Below, piece by piece: positions 42,286 to 51,488 of a stretch of DNA of 64,000 nucleotides; within the stretch, counting starts at the first letter, position 1; every line of letters begins with the position of its first letter. Source of the DNA: Rhodoluna sp. (lineage in GTDB: Bacteria > Actinomycetota > Actinomycetes > Actinomycetales > Microbacteriaceae); NCBI GenBank assembly GCA_024641095.1, contig JAHEDR010000001.1:661812-725811 (forward strand), read 5' to 3'. The notes below the pieces were generated by a model. It was not told where the DNA came from. It searched no databases and saw only the letters and a list, made by a program, of their open reading frames with translations. Position numbers and translations under genes: made by a program.

Positions 42286-43986
42286 CTAAAGGCTCCTGAC
42301 GCTAATCAGCCCTTGAGAAACTCCCAGCAATCTAATTCGGTCTGGGTCGCTAAGCGCAGGAACATAGAACAGCATCATGTCGCCGTAAACACTTCGCACT
42401 CCACGAGTAGAGCCGTCCGCGCCAAGCATGATTTTTTCCTGACCTGAAACCGCAACTGCAGAACCGCGCTTCTTTGGCTTGATCTTGTAGGTATCGGTCA
42501 TGTAAACAGCAACTAAGGCGCCAGCGGTACTGGTTGCCAAAGAAACTACATTCTTGTTTCCAAGCGCGTGACTAAAGGTGATCTTTCCGGTGGTCAGGTT
42601 TGCCACCTGAGACTTTTGACTTTGCGATACCTGCTTGTAGAACTCGTCTTCTTCGGTAGCAAACAAACCGTAGCTAAGACTTGCGGCGCCCTTATTAATG
42701 ACATCACCATAACCCGATGCGATATCGGTTGGTGCAAGCTTCAAAAATAGTGAATCAATCTCCACCGGAATGGCACCAATTTCCGCGGCAGGTACTTCAG
42801 GAATCTTTGCACCCGGCATCAAACGAATGTTGTACCAAAGCATGTATTTGCTTCTTGGGGTCTCCTGCTGCAGGACCAACATCTGTGGAAGTGCTTCATC
42901 GCCAGGCTCGTCAGTTACCACCATGAGGGTGCGCGGCCAAGCATCGGTTGCCGCCGGAAGACTGAATGAAATTGGCTTGCCAACAATTTTTGGAAGCGCT
43001 GCAACCTTGGTTGACCTGGTGCGAAGCACATAATGTGCCACGCGCTGCTCAAGAGCCGGTCCGGTGAATCTAGGTGCCAAAACTTTTTTATCCGAGGTCA
43101 AGTCGGCATCTGCCGTAATTTTCTCTAGGTCGGCAAGTATGCGATTGATCTGCTGGTCAACCAGTGCTACCGGCGGAACCTCAATTGCGCTTGCCGATGG
43201 CGATGGACTTTCGGCAGGCACACCGGTGGTTGAACAAGCAGTTGAAGTTGCCAGAATCGAGATTGCAATTGGAACGGCAATAAATGCGCGTCTTGCCGAA
43301 CGCCTTCCTCGAACCGGAGCATTGGCCTTATTGCGTTTCACTTTGTAGCGCGGCGGCTTCGGCGGTGTTGGGGTGCGGCGGCGTGGCCCACGTGATTTGC
43401 GCAAATGCTGGTAGGCCAAGAAGTTCATTATGAAGGCCGCAACCAAAAGCACTCCACCGGCAATCAGAGCCACGTTTGACCATGTGAGGTCATGCGCAAT
43501 CGGCCAGATAATTTCCAAGCTGGTTGGTGCAGGCCTAATGCCATCGCTGGCAACCAAAACGGCACCTTCTTCGGCGAGCGCTACCTGTAGCTGGCTCTTG
43601 GTATCGGCAGTCACCTCTGTGCGCCACAGATCTGAACCGGCTGGGCTTTCTAGGTTTTCTGTGCCGTCGGTTAGTTGTTGCTGAAGTTCCTTACCTTTTT
43701 CGTCAAAGGCCACAGTTGAATGCTTGGCGGTTCCAATCCAGGCTGTGATGTCTGCCTCACGGCCTGAGGCCACAAATGTAGTCTTTGCACCTTCTACGTG
43801 GATTATCGGGGTGCCCGGGTGCATTTGGAGCACTTCATTAGGCACCAAAGTTAGTGGGGCGCCCGATTCAATCTTCAAGGACTCGCTGTAATTGGCCGGT
43901 GGCGCCCAAACGGTGCGCTCTGCAACACCCAAAAGCAGGGCCAGCAGCGACACTACGAATAGCGCGGCGGCAATCAGAAAGCGCAT
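42286..43986 (-). CDS. Unknown multi-domain membrane protein with internal lipobox-like segment
   Basis: 566 aa, not recognised. Order seen: transmembrane helix 1 (residues 3-22), a beta-rich extracytoplasmic domain (to about 165), helix 2 (171-192), a basic Pro/Arg linker (195-233), a third hydrophobic stretch (234-249) ending LATSTACS with Cys251 like a lipobox, a Ser/Pro-rich spacer, and a C-terminal domain of about 290 residues. It looks like a membrane protein joined to a complete lipoprotein. The frame is continuous with normal codon use. The YbbN-like gene follows by 2 bases; the DivIVA-like paralog 2 is divergent. Confidence 0.75.
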   Translation of the reverse strand: MRFLIAAALFVVSLLALLLGVAERTVWAPPANYSESLKIESGAPLTLVPNEVLQMHPGTPIIHVEGAKTTFVASGREADITAWIGTAKHSTVAFDEKGKELQQQLTDGTENLESPAGSDLWRTEVTADTKSQLQVALAEEGAVLVASDGIRPAPTSLEIIWPIAHDLTWSNVALIAGGVLLVAAFIMNFLAYQHLRKSRGPRRRTPTPPKPPRYKVKRNKANAPVRGRRSARRAFIAVPIAISILATSTACSTTGVPAESPSPSASAIEVPPVALVDQQINRILADLEKITADADLTSDKKVLAPRFTGPALEQRVAHYVLRTRSTKVAALPKIVGKPISFSLPAATDAWPRTLMVVTDEPGDEALPQMLVLQQETPRSKYMLWYNIRLMPGAKIPEVPAAEIGAIPVEIDSLFLKLAPTDIASGYGDVINKGAASLSYGLFATEEDEFYKQVSQSQKSQVANLTTGKITFSHALGNKNVVSLATSTAGALVAVYMTDTYKIKPKKRGSAVAVSGQEKIMLGADGSTRGVRSVYGDMMLFYVPALSDPDRIRLLGVSQGLISVRSL

Positions 43987-44063
43987 GCGATATCCAATCA
44001 GGGTAAACTTGGCACGGGCAGGATTGCCCTCACTATTCTAACCAAGTGCCTAGGAGCCCATTT

Positions 44064-45158
44064 TTGTCAGGCGAAGAGACCCAATTCCCCGTAGTCATGC
44101 GTGGCTACGAGCGTGGCTCGGTCGATGACGCCATTTTGGACCTCCGCAAGGAACTTATGCACCTTTCGGCCCAAAACAGCCAATTGGCACAGGAGCTCAA
44201 GGCCGCTCTAGATGAGCTAAATCAAGCCAAATTAACCTTGGCCGAGACCGCAGACCCAACCTACGCAGGAGTTGGCGCCCGTGCGGCCCTGATTCTGAGC
44301 ACAGCCGAGGATCAGGCAATAAACCTGACCCAAGATGCACAGCGCGAAATTGAGCGCCAGCGAAAGGCCCTTACCGAGGAGATCGAGAATCTTCGAGGCG
44401 AGGCCAAGGGCTATTACGACTCCCTGGTTGCCGAGGCTCAGCGCCGCGCCGACCGCATCATGGTTGCCGCCCGCAGCGACTACGACGACATGCTTTCTCA
44501 GGCTCGCTCTGAGGCCACCCGCATTAGCGAAGAGTCAATTCGAGAGGCAGGCTCAATTAGAGGTGCAATTTCAACCGAGGTTGCCCGCATGAAGGCAACC
44601 GCAAAACGTGAAATTGAGGCTCAAAAGGCGGCGGTTGAACGTGATCTTGCCGAGCGCAAATTGCTTGCCTTCCGTGAAACCTCGCGCGGTCTAGATTTTG
44701 ATGCCGCAAACGCATTGCTGACTGAACAAGCCCGAATTGACCTTGAACTTGAACTGACCGCACGTCGTCAAGAAGCAGAAGCCGAGTACCTGCGCAAGCA
44801 CCAAGAAGCCGTAGCAGCAACTCAGCGCTACCTCGATGACGCCAACGCACAGCTTTCTTCGGCGCTTACACGAGCAAACGCCGCTCGTCTAGAAGCAGAG
44901 ACGCTAGAAGCTGCGGCTATTTCGATTAATCAACAAAGCACCGAAGAAACCCGCAAGAAGGCCGATGCCATCATTGCCTCTGCTGAGGCTGAGGCTAGAA
45001 CTATCAATACCAAGGCTCAAGAAGAAGTTGAGCAGCGCTACGCCAAGGCCAAAGTCGAACTCGAAAAAATCCAGGCCGAGCGCGAATCAGTTGAGGTTTA
45101 CCTACGTAATCTTCGAAACGTTCTTCAGGGCCAGACAAATTCAGCCCAAAACTCCTAA
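44064..45158 (+). CDS. DivIVA-like coiled-coil protein (paralog 2)
   Basis: About 364 aa. N-terminal DivIVA-type motif FPVVMRGYERGSVDDAILDL (about residues 8-27), then a nearly continuous Ala/Glu/Arg-rich coiled coil and a conserved end ERESVEVYLRNLRNVL that matches paralog 1 (29318-30379). No transmembrane helix. TTG 44064 is preferred since AGGAG (44052-44056) sits 7 bases upstream; the frame itself is open from a GTG at 44046. Inferred role: cytoskeletal scaffold. It is followed 30 bases later by an AI-2E family transporter gene. Confidence 0.8.
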   Translation: MSGEETQFPVVMRGYERGSVDDAILDLRKELMHLSAQNSQLAQELKAALDELNQAKLTLAETADPTYAGVGARAALILSTAEDQAINLTQDAQREIERQRKALTEEIENLRGEAKGYYDSLVAEAQRRADRIMVAARSDYDDMLSQARSEATRISEESIREAGSIRGAISTEVARMKATAKREIEAQKAAVERDLAERKLLAFRETSRGLDFDAANALLTEQARIDLELELTARRQEAEAEYLRKHQEAVAATQRYLDDANAQLSSALTRANAARLEAETLEAAAISINQQSTEETRKKADAIIASAEAEARTINTKAQEEVEQRYAKAKVELEKIQAERESVEVYLRNLRNVLQGQTNSAQNS

Positions 45159-45188
45159 AGGCTTCACTAAAGCGATAGGTTTGCTCTT

Positions 45189-46241
45189 ATGCAGGGGAAT
45201 TTCAGAATCAGCAACGCTTTTCAGGTTGGCCTACTGGGCGGTCTTGGTGTACTAACCGCACTTCTGATTGGCGGTGCAATCACAACCCTGGCAAACGTAA
45301 TCACTTACGTTGCTGCAGCAATTTTCATCGCCCTGGGCCTTGAGCCAATCGTGACAAAAATCACCAGCCTTGGTTTGCGCCGCCGCTATGCCATCCTTAT
45401 CGTGATGGCAAGCCTGGTTGCGATTATTGCCTTCTTGATTGCAGCGGTATTTCCGACTCTTGCTTCTCAGGCCGCAAACTTCGTAAAGAACGCGCCGGCA
45501 TTTCTATCGGGCGTTCGTGAAATTCCTTTGGTAATTCAAATCGACAACCAATTCCGAGGCACCGTTTCTTCTGCGCTGATGAATGCAGGTCAGTACCTAG
45601 CCGACTCAAGCAACTGGCCAAAAATGCTTGGTGGTGTTGTGCAGGTTGGTCTCTCAATCTTCAACGGTTTCTTTGGTGCACTAATTGTTCTCGTGTTGAG
45701 CCTGTACTTCATGGCCTCTATGTCTAGCTTTAAGCGTTGGATCTACGGTTTGGTTGCAGCGTCAAAGCGCGAGAAATTTGCCGACATCGCAGAGCAGATT
45801 GCCGACTCTGTAGGTCGCTACGTAATGAGTCAGGTGACCATCGGAATCATTCAATCCGTGCTGGTCTTTATTTTGCTCACCGTGACCCAGGTTCCATTTG
45901 CGCTTGTTATTTCAGCCATTGCGTTCCTGCTTGGCTTGATTCCACTGGTGGGCACAATTACTGCCGCTACCATCGCATCCCTTGTGGCGCTAAGCGTCTC
46001 CCCAACCACTGCAATCATCGTTGCCGTGACATATGTGGTTTACATGCAGGTAGAGGCATATGTAATCTCGCCTCGCATTATGAGCCGCGCGGTTGAAGTT
46101 CCTGGTGCAGTTGTTGTGGTTGCCGCCCTTGCCGGTGGTGCGCTGCTTGGTGTTCTTGGTGCTTTGGTTGCTATCCCCATTGCGGCATCAATCATCTTGA
46201 TTGTTCGCCAAGTGCTGGTGCCATACCAGCAGCACCGTTAA
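45189..46241 (+). CDS. AI-2E family transporter (YdbI/PerM-like)
   Basis: Polytopic membrane protein of 350 aa with about seven helices; the central YVMSQVTIGIIQSVLVFILL, the AFLLGLIPLVGTITAA helix and the C-terminal PRIMSRAVEVPGAVVVVAALAGGALLG are hallmarks of the AI-2E/PerM family. Members export autoinducer-2 or act as ion antiporters; the substrate here is unknown. Its TAA stop interleaves with the stop of the convergent hydrolase (TTAA, 4-base overlap). Confidence 0.9.
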   Translation: MQGNFRISNAFQVGLLGGLGVLTALLIGGAITTLANVITYVAAAIFIALGLEPIVTKITSLGLRRRYAILIVMASLVAIIAFLIAAVFPTLASQAANFVKNAPAFLSGVREIPLVIQIDNQFRGTVSSALMNAGQYLADSSNWPKMLGGVVQVGLSIFNGFFGALIVLVLSLYFMASMSSFKRWIYGLVAASKREKFADIAEQIADSVGRYVMSQVTIGIIQSVLVFILLTVTQVPFALVISAIAFLLGLIPLVGTITAATIASLVALSVSPTTAIIVAVTYVVYMQVEAYVISPRIMSRAVEVPGAVVVVAALAGGALLGVLGALVAIPIAASIILIVRQVLVPYQQHR

Positions 46242-46975
46242 TTAAGTTTGGCCTTTGGCTGCCAGGTTTCCGGCAGCGGGTACGCACTCGGGTTTACTCT
46301 TCGAACAATTTCATTTAGCACTCTAGTGGTTGAACTTTCGCCAACCCAAAGATGCTTGGCGCCTTCAACACCAATGACCTCCAGGTGTGGAATTCTCGCG
46401 AATCTAAGTGTTGCTTCAGCGGGCTTTAGGTAATCATCGTGTTCTGGCACAAGCGCCATAAGTTCTCGAGAGTTTCCGGTCCATCTGTCCAGATCTTCGT
46501 CGGTTGCACGATGTAGCGGCGGAGAAAGCAAAATAGCACCCACGATATTTTTGTCGTAACCGTACTTCAGAGCCAGCTCGGTACCAAAAGACCAACCCAC
46601 CAACCAAATATTTGGCAGGTTTCTTGAAATAGCAAAGTTCAAGGCAGCCTCAAGATCGTGTTGCTCAGTAATTCCTTCGCCAAAAAAACCCTGACTAGTT
46701 CCATGCGGTGACGTAGTGCCACGGGTGTTGAATCTCAGCACTGCAATGTCGGCCAGCTCCGGAAGTCGGTTTGAAGCCTTGCGGTAAATATGTGAATCCA
46801 TGAATCCACCGTGGGTCGGCAAAGGATGCAGAGTCACCAGAGTTGCAACCGGCTGCTTGCCCACCGGCATGGCAAGTTCGCCAATCAGCTCCAAGCCATC
46901 GGAAGTGGTTAGCGTTATTGCTTCACGATCAGCCGGAAGCTCTACGCCAGATCTAATTTCTATCGGAGTGCTCAT
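46238..46975 (-). CDS. Alpha/beta hydrolase
   Basis: About 245 aa. Nucleophile elbow GWSFG, candidate acid in VPEHDDYLKP and the His in GAKHLWVGE; the N-terminal LHPLPTHGGFMDSHI holds the oxyanion region. The layout resembles serine-aminopeptidase/dienelactone-hydrolase-like proteins; substrate unknown. ATG 46975 is chosen because it overlaps the upstream stop as ATGA (4 bases) and has AGGGG upstream; the frame extends to 47005. Confidence 0.85.
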   Translation of the reverse strand: MSTPIEIRSGVELPADREAITLTTSDGLELIGELAMPVGKQPVATLVTLHPLPTHGGFMDSHIYRKASNRLPELADIAVLRFNTRGTTSPHGTSQGFFGEGITEQHDLEAALNFAISRNLPNIWLVGWSFGTELALKYGYDKNIVGAILLSPPLHRATDEDLDRWTGNSRELMALVPEHDDYLKPAEATLRFARIPHLEVIGVEGAKHLWVGESSTTRVLNEIVRRVNPSAYPLPETWQPKAKLN

Positions 46976-47271
46976 AGCAACGGCCCCTGAAAAGCTTTCC
47001 AGCAAGCATTATGAAAATGCCTTCTGGTTTCTACACCGCGAACGGAATCCCAAGCAACGGTGTGATTGATGCCTTTGGTGATTTGCAAGTGGCAATGTGG
47101 GCAAACCCAAGCCTTGTTATCCTCGGCGTTTGCACCAATGCTGGTTTGAGTTTTGTAGGCAACGCCCCGTTTAATTTCTTCCCTGCGAATTCCCAGTCGC
47201 ACCGCTGAGAGATCCAGCTCTTGGGGTTCCGCCATGCGCTTACCGCGCTTTGGCCGATTATTGCGAGGCAT
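46972..47271 (-). CDS. Small Cys/His (zinc-binding, HNH-like) protein
   Basis: 99 aa. A basic N-terminus (MPRNNRPKRGKR) is followed by a Cys/His cluster: Cys57, Cys60, His61, His70, His85, His87 and Cys90, resembling a treble-clef or HNH-type zinc site. Annotation pipelines often call similar microbacterial proteins ATP/GTP-binding, but I see no P-loop. The start overlaps the upstream gene stop as TAATG and its own stop overlaps the hydrolase start as ATGA, so the three are translationally coupled. Function unknown; nucleic-acid binding is plausible. Confidence 0.72.
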   Translation of the reverse strand: MPRNNRPKRGKRMAEPQELDLSAVRLGIRREEIKRGVAYKTQTSIGANAEDNKAWVCPHCHLQITKGINHTVAWDSVRGVETRRHFHNACWKAFQGPLL

Positions 47272-47936
47272 TAATACCAGCCGAGTTTGTCCGAGTGAGC
47301 AAGGGCACCACAAGGTGAGCCATAGCGACCCTTAATGTATTTCACGCCCCATCGAATTTGAGTTTCTGGGTTAGTCAAATAGTCAGGCCCTTCGGTTGCC
47401 ATCTTGGTAGCCGGCAGTGACTGCGGAATTCCGTAGGCACCCGAAGATTTGTTTCTGGCAGTGTGTCGCCAGTTTGACTCGCGGTTCCAAAGCTTAACCA
47501 AGCAAGAATATTGGTCTTCGCCAAAGCCCATTGAATCCAAAAGTTCATAGGCGTAAGCTTTGGCAGTTCCAGGGTCTGGAACCCCCGCTTCCTCCACGAA
47601 CATTGCCGCCGCGTCATCGCCAGTGACGATGTTGAAACCTCCACGGGAGTAAGAAATTGTCTGGGTACTCGAGTAGCCGTAGGTCTGCTCCGGAGTTGCG
47701 GCGTCAAGGTCGTAAACCTGAATTGTGCTGGCACTTGCCATGGTTCCCGAATACGGATCCACCACGGTCACCAGCACAAAACCTACAGAGAACAAAAATC
47801 CCCAGAGTGGTCTGAACGCGTGCTTCTTTAACTTTGGGAATCTAGGTCTAGTAAACCTGGTATCTGCCAGTGCACCATCAATAGCGCCAACGAGGCGGTA
47901 CGACAGAGTCGGCTTTTCAGCCTCGTATCTGCCCAT
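47271..47936 (-). CDS. Lytic-transglycosylase-like (SLT-fold) envelope protein
   Basis: 221 aa with an N-terminal basic cytoplasmic tail and one transmembrane anchor (about residues 43-60). The C-terminal domain CLVKLWNRESNWRHTARN has the catalytic-type Glu153 and continues SSGAYGIPQSLP, as in transglycosylase/aggregation-promoting-factor domains of actinobacteria. Cys145 and Cys209 may form a disulfide. Likely acts on peptidoglycan outside the membrane. The small Cys/His gene starts on its stop codon. Confidence 0.85.
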   Translation of the reverse strand: MGRYEAEKPTLSYRLVGAIDGALADTRFTRPRFPKLKKHAFRPLWGFLFSVGFVLVTVVDPYSGTMASASTIQVYDLDAATPEQTYGYSSTQTISYSRGGFNIVTGDDAAAMFVEEAGVPDPGTAKAYAYELLDSMGFGEDQYSCLVKLWNRESNWRHTARNKSSGAYGIPQSLPATKMATEGPDYLTNPETQIRWGVKYIKGRYGSPCGALAHSDKLGWY

Positions 47937-48012
47937 TTAGCGCCTCCCAGTGTGGGCTAAACCTCAGCCCGCAAAACTCCAGTTTACCTTGGGCCAGTTT
48001 TAACCGCCATAG

Positions 48013-48684
48013 CTAGCTGGTTGGCAGTTTTTGCTTGGGACATGAAGCTAAAACGCGCTGCATTGCCTCTTTTTCAGCCAAAGTCACCCAAAGTTTGTAT
48101 CTGACCTTAACCGCTATCTGCCGGGCCACATAGGCGCACCGATACCCTTTATTGGGAGGCAACCACGAGGCAGCATCACTGTCTCCCTTACTAGAATTTG
48201 TTGGCCCGTCCACCGCCATCAAATTCAAAGGATCGTTATACAACTTATAACGAGCACTGGAGTCAAGTTTCTGTGCACCCTTCTGCCAGGCATCGCTCAG
48301 GGCAACCACGTGATCAATCTGCACGGCCAAAGACGTACCAACACCATATTTGAAGTTGATGGTTTTTCCGCTGTATGGGTCTACCAACACTCCGGTATCT
48401 ACAACGCAGTTTCCTCTATAAGTAATTAATTTCAAGTCGCGCTTGAGAATGTAATTTCTAACCGTGCAAGAGCCAATGTCACCCCAGCCATCGCTAAATG
48501 CGCTTCTCTCGTAACCTGTTTTTGCAGCTCTGCCCTTGACCGCAATCTTTTCTAAAGCGGACGCCGCTGATGTGGTTGGAGCGGATTGAGCTGGAATATT
48601 CGTGATGGGCACCGCCAATAACGCCACCAATAAGGCGGCAACCAAACTGGGTTTAGCGGTTTTTCTCAATTTGTAATATTTCAA
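48013..48684 (-). CDS. Secreted HNH-family nuclease (DUF1524/GmrSD-C-like)
   Basis: About 223 aa. Signal peptide with hydrophobic core (residues 13-30) and likely cleavage after AQSA near 35. The nuclease core reads VQIDHVVALSDAWQKGA (Asp124-His125) and NDPLNLMAVDGPTNSSKGD, matching the DUF1524/HNH proteins exported by many actinobacteria. Paired Cys residues fit an extracellular protein. Probably scavenges extracellular DNA. The start is a TTG at 48684 lying inside the end of the upstream DivIVA-repeat gene (32-base overlap). Confidence 0.85.
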   Translation of the reverse strand: MKYYKLRKTAKPSLVAALLVALLAVPITNIPAQSAPTTSAASALEKIAVKGRAAKTGYERSAFSDGWGDIGSCTVRNYILKRDLKLITYRGNCVVDTGVLVDPYSGKTINFKYGVGTSLAVQIDHVVALSDAWQKGAQKLDSSARYKLYNDPLNLMAVDGPTNSSKGDSDAASWLPPNKGYRCAYVARQIAVKVRYKLWVTLAEKEAMQRVLASCPKQKLPTS

Positions 48685-49204
48685 CTACGCGATCAATGAA
48701 GGCGTCAACCTGGCTTTCAACATAACCGCCACGCTTGGCCTTAAAAATCGCTCGGCGCACCGAGTTGATTGGCACCGGAGAATTATTATTCAAATGGTTT
48801 TCAACCAGCAGCAATAGTTTGTCTACTTGCTTGCGGTCGTAGCCTCTAAGCAACCAACCAACACTAGAAAATTTCTTTCGCTTTGGTCTTGAGATTCGGT
48901 TTCTTACAATCTCGGTAACTCGCTCTAAACGATCCTGCACGGCAAATTCGCCGCGGAATAACTTTTGGCGTTGTATTTCTCGAGCCGAAAATGCATCTTC
49001 AAGCCTGTCCATAGCGGTGTCCACTGCCGAAATTAAATAACCGCCGGCTACCAAATCAAATTCGGTATTTCTTATCAGGTTGGCGGTAACAAGTTCAAGA
49101 CTTACGTCGGCATACTGAACGCGGGCATGTTCAATGAACTCATCTACTTGGCCCTTGTCGTAGCCATGCTTCTTGCCCTCGGCGGACGGAAATGTATAAG
49201 TCAC
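48653..49204 (-). CDS. DivIVA-domain repeat protein
   Basis: 183 aa, no transmembrane helix. Four copies of a short DivIVA-type unit can be read: GYDKGQVDEFIEHA (from residue 14), GGYLISAVDTAMDRLEDAF (54), GYDRKQVDKLLLLVENHL (121) and GGYVESQVDAFIDRVVEIL (159). This matches the actinobacterial DivI1A repeat family. Unlike the two other DivIVA-like genes here it lacks a long coiled coil. Located 9 bases after cdsA on the same strand and overlapping the secreted nuclease gene. Role unknown; membrane association near cell poles is an inference. Confidence 0.85.
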   Translation of the reverse strand: MTYTFPSAEGKKHGYDKGQVDEFIEHARVQYADVSLELVTANLIRNTEFDLVAGGYLISAVDTAMDRLEDAFSAREIQRQKLFRGEFAVQDRLERVTEIVRNRISRPKRKKFSSVGWLLRGYDRKQVDKLLLLVENHLNNNSPVPINSVRRAIFKAKRGGYVESQVDAFIDRVVEILQIEKNR

Positions 49205-49213
49205 GGGTTAAGT

Positions 49214-50065
49214 CTAAAGCGGTAAGAAGATCTGAGTGAAAATGTAGGTAATCAAAGCAGAAGGCAGAATTGAATCCATTCGGTCCATGATTCCGCCGTG
49301 ACCAGGAAGCAAACTGCTCATATCCTTCACGCCAAGGTCACGCTTAATCAGCGATTCGGCTAGATCGCCAAAGACCGCAGCCAACAACAGCACCGCGGCA
49401 AGCAGCAGGCCAATCCACCAATCAAAACCCCAAAAAATTCGTGTGAAGATAACCGCAGAGATGGTTCCAGCAGTAATCGATGCAACCAGACCCTCCCAGG
49501 TCTTTTTAGGGCTTACCCCAGGGGCTAGCTTGTGCTTGCCAAGTTTGCGACCAACAAGATATCCCGCAGTATCAATCATGGCCACGGTCACCACAAACGT
49601 AATTACCCACTCGGCACCATCAGGTCTGCGCAAAAGCAAAATGGTAAAGCTGGTCATCAACGGCAAATAAATAACAAGGAACGCAGAGGCAGCAAAATCT
49701 CTAACGGTGTGAGCAAATGCCTGAGCCGCAGCTTCCCTGCGCTCCCATAGAAGATGCACGGTTCGCCACACAATAAGCGCCGCAACAATGCCAAGGGCAA
49801 CCAACCACTGCAACTCAGCTCCACCGTAGAAGGCCGCCGGCATAATCAAAATTGAACCAACGACCGCCGGAACTCTAGGTACGTACCAACCTTTCAGTCT
49901 TAGCGCCGAAGAAAGTTCCCAAGCTCCGGCCCCTGCTGCCGCTGCGGCCAAAACCATGAACAGTTCTTTATAAATCAGCACCGATAACAAAAATGCTGCG
50001 CCAAGCAAAAGACCAACGGCCACAGACTTAGAAAGACTGCGGCCACCGGTTGTTGGAGTTGACAA
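49214..50065 (-). CDS. cdsA: Phosphatidate cytidylyltransferase
   Basis: Makes CDP-diacylglycerol from phosphatidate and CTP. 283 aa with about eight transmembrane helices. The C-terminal CDS signature is visible: SPKKTWEGLVASI, then VFGDLAESLIKRDLGVKDMSSLLPGHGGIMDRMDS. It lies 3 bases downstream of frr, in the usual rpsB-tsf-pyrH-frr-cdsA order. Confidence 0.96.
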   Translation of the reverse strand: MSTPTTGGRSLSKSVAVGLLLGAAFLLSVLIYKELFMVLAAAAAGAGAWELSSALRLKGWYVPRVPAVVGSILIMPAAFYGGAELQWLVALGIVAALIVWRTVHLLWERREAAAQAFAHTVRDFAASAFLVIYLPLMTSFTILLLRRPDGAEWVITFVVTVAMIDTAGYLVGRKLGKHKLAPGVSPKKTWEGLVASITAGTISAVIFTRIFWGFDWWIGLLLAAVLLLAAVFGDLAESLIKRDLGVKDMSSLLPGHGGIMDRMDSILPSALITYIFTQIFLPL

Positions 50066-50068
50066 AAC

Positions 50069-50629
50069 TTATACCTCTAGAAGTTCGGCTTCTTTGCGCT
50101 TCAGCGCTTCGTCGATTGCATCAACGTGAGTCTTGGTTAGTGCATCAAGTTCTTTTTCTGCGCGAGCAATGTCATCATCGCCAGCCTCGCCGTCTTTCTT
50201 AAGAGCAGCAAGATCATCGTTACCCTTACGGCGAAGGTTTCGCACAACAACGCGGTGGTCTTCGGCTTTTGCCTTAACCAACTTCACATACTCTTTGCGG
50301 CGCTCTTCGGTTAGATCTGGCAGAGTTACGCGAATCAGGTTTCCATCGTTCTGTGGGTTTGCATCAAGGTTAGGCATCTCGCGTAGAGCAGCCTCAATAG
50401 CCTTCAGCGCTCCCTTGTCGTAAGGCGTAATCACAATTGTGCGCGCCTCTGGGTTTGCCAACTGGCCCAACTGGCCCAACGGGGTTGGTGTGCCGTAGTA
50501 GTCAACCATTACCTTCTGAAACAACTGAGGGTTTGCGCGACCGGTGCGGACTCCAGAAAAATCTTCTTTCGCGCTTTCAACGGCCTTCGCCATCTTTTCA
50601 CCAGCGGTAGACATAATTTCCGAAATCAT
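50069..50629 (-). CDS. frr: Ribosome recycling factor
   Basis: Splits post-termination ribosomes with EF-G. 186 aa; [13 protein letters not shown] at the N-terminus and [21 protein letters not shown] in the second half are typical. ATG 50629 has AGGAG 5 bases upstream, so the longer frame to 50680 is rejected. Confidence 0.97.
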   Translation of the reverse strand: MISEIMSTAGEKMAKAVESAKEDFSGVRTGRANPQLFQKVMVDYYGTPTPLGQLGQLANPEARTIVITPYDKGALKAIEAALREMPNLDANPQNDGNLIRVTLPDLTEERRKEYVKLVKAKAEDHRVVVRNLRRKGNDDLAALKKDGEAGDDDIARAEKELDALTKTHVDAIDEALKRKEAELLEV

Positions 50630-50680
50630 TTTTTCTCCTGTTGTTTCTAAACGTTTGTGATTACTTCTCGCGGGCCGCAA

Positions 50681-51391
50681 TTATGCGGTTACGAAAGTAC
50701 CAATCTTTTTGCCCTTGATTGCGTCGGTGATGTTTCCCTTGCCCTGCATGCCAAAGACGCGCATTGGCATCTTGTTGTCCATGCACAAGCTAAATGCAGT
50801 TGAGTCAACCACTTTGAGACCTTGAACCAACGCATCCTGGTAGGTAATTGAATCAAGCTTGGTGGCCTTAGGGTCCTTCTTCGGGTCAGCGGTGTAAACG
50901 CCATCCACGCCGTTCTTAGCTACCAGAACCTCGTCGGCTTTAATCTCAAGAGCGCGCTGAGCCGATACGGTATCGGTTGAGAAATAAGGCAAGCCTGCAC
51001 CCGCACCAAAGATAACTACGCGACTTTTTTCAAGGTGACGAATTGCACGAAGTGGAATATAAGTTTCGGTGACCTGAGACATTGTGATTGCAGATTGAAC
51101 TCGTACATCCACTCCAGCTTGCTCCAAGAAGTCCTGCAGAGCCAGCGCGTTCATTACGGTGCCCAACATACCCATGTAGTCCGCGCGCGAGCGCTCCATG
51201 CCACGCTGGGAAAGTTCTGCACCGCGGAAGAAGTTTCCGCCACCAACCACGATTGCTACCTCGGCGTGCTTTGCACCTTCGGCAATCTCTTTTGCCATGT
51301 CGGCAACAATGTCAGGGTTGACACCAAGGGTGCCACCACCGAATGCTTCACCCGAAAGCTTTAGCAATACGCGGCGTTTCTTTTGTGGCAC
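50681..51391 (-). CDS. pyrH: Uridylate kinase
   Basis: UMP to UDP kinase of the amino-acid-kinase fold, 236 aa. [14 protein letters not shown] at the start, [11 protein letters not shown] for the phosphate loop, [13 protein letters not shown], and [16 protein letters not shown] near the uridine/ATP site. In the order tsf-pyrH-frr; a terminator separates it from tsf, so it may have its own promoter in the 97-base gap. Confidence 0.97.
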   Translation of the reverse strand: MPQKKRRVLLKLSGEAFGGGTLGVNPDIVADMAKEIAEGAKHAEVAIVVGGGNFFRGAELSQRGMERSRADYMGMLGTVMNALALQDFLEQAGVDVRVQSAITMSQVTETYIPLRAIRHLEKSRVVIFGAGAGLPYFSTDTVSAQRALEIKADEVLVAKNGVDGVYTADPKKDPKATKLDSITYQDALVQGLKVVDSTAFSLCMDNKMPMRVFGMQGKGNITDAIKGKKIGTFVTA

Positions 51392-51444
51392 TTGAATCCT
51401 CCTAAATTGTCCCTGGATGCTGCTTCTATCCTAGGCGTGGCAGC

Positions 51445-51478
51445 AAAAAAGGCCCGGCCGAAAACAGCCGAGCCTTTC
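51445..51478 (-). terminator. Terminator after tsf
   Basis: On the minus strand aaaggctcggc pairs with gccgggccttt around a short TGTTTTCG loop and is followed by TTTTTT. It ends the rpsB-tsf transcript before pyrH. Confidence 0.85.
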
Positions 51479-51488
51479 TAAATTTGGC

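Noticed and set aside
50455..50485. Short tandem repeat ACTGGCCCA within frr
   Set aside because: Two copies only, encoding a Gly-Gln-Leu repeat in frame in a normal ribosome recycling factor.
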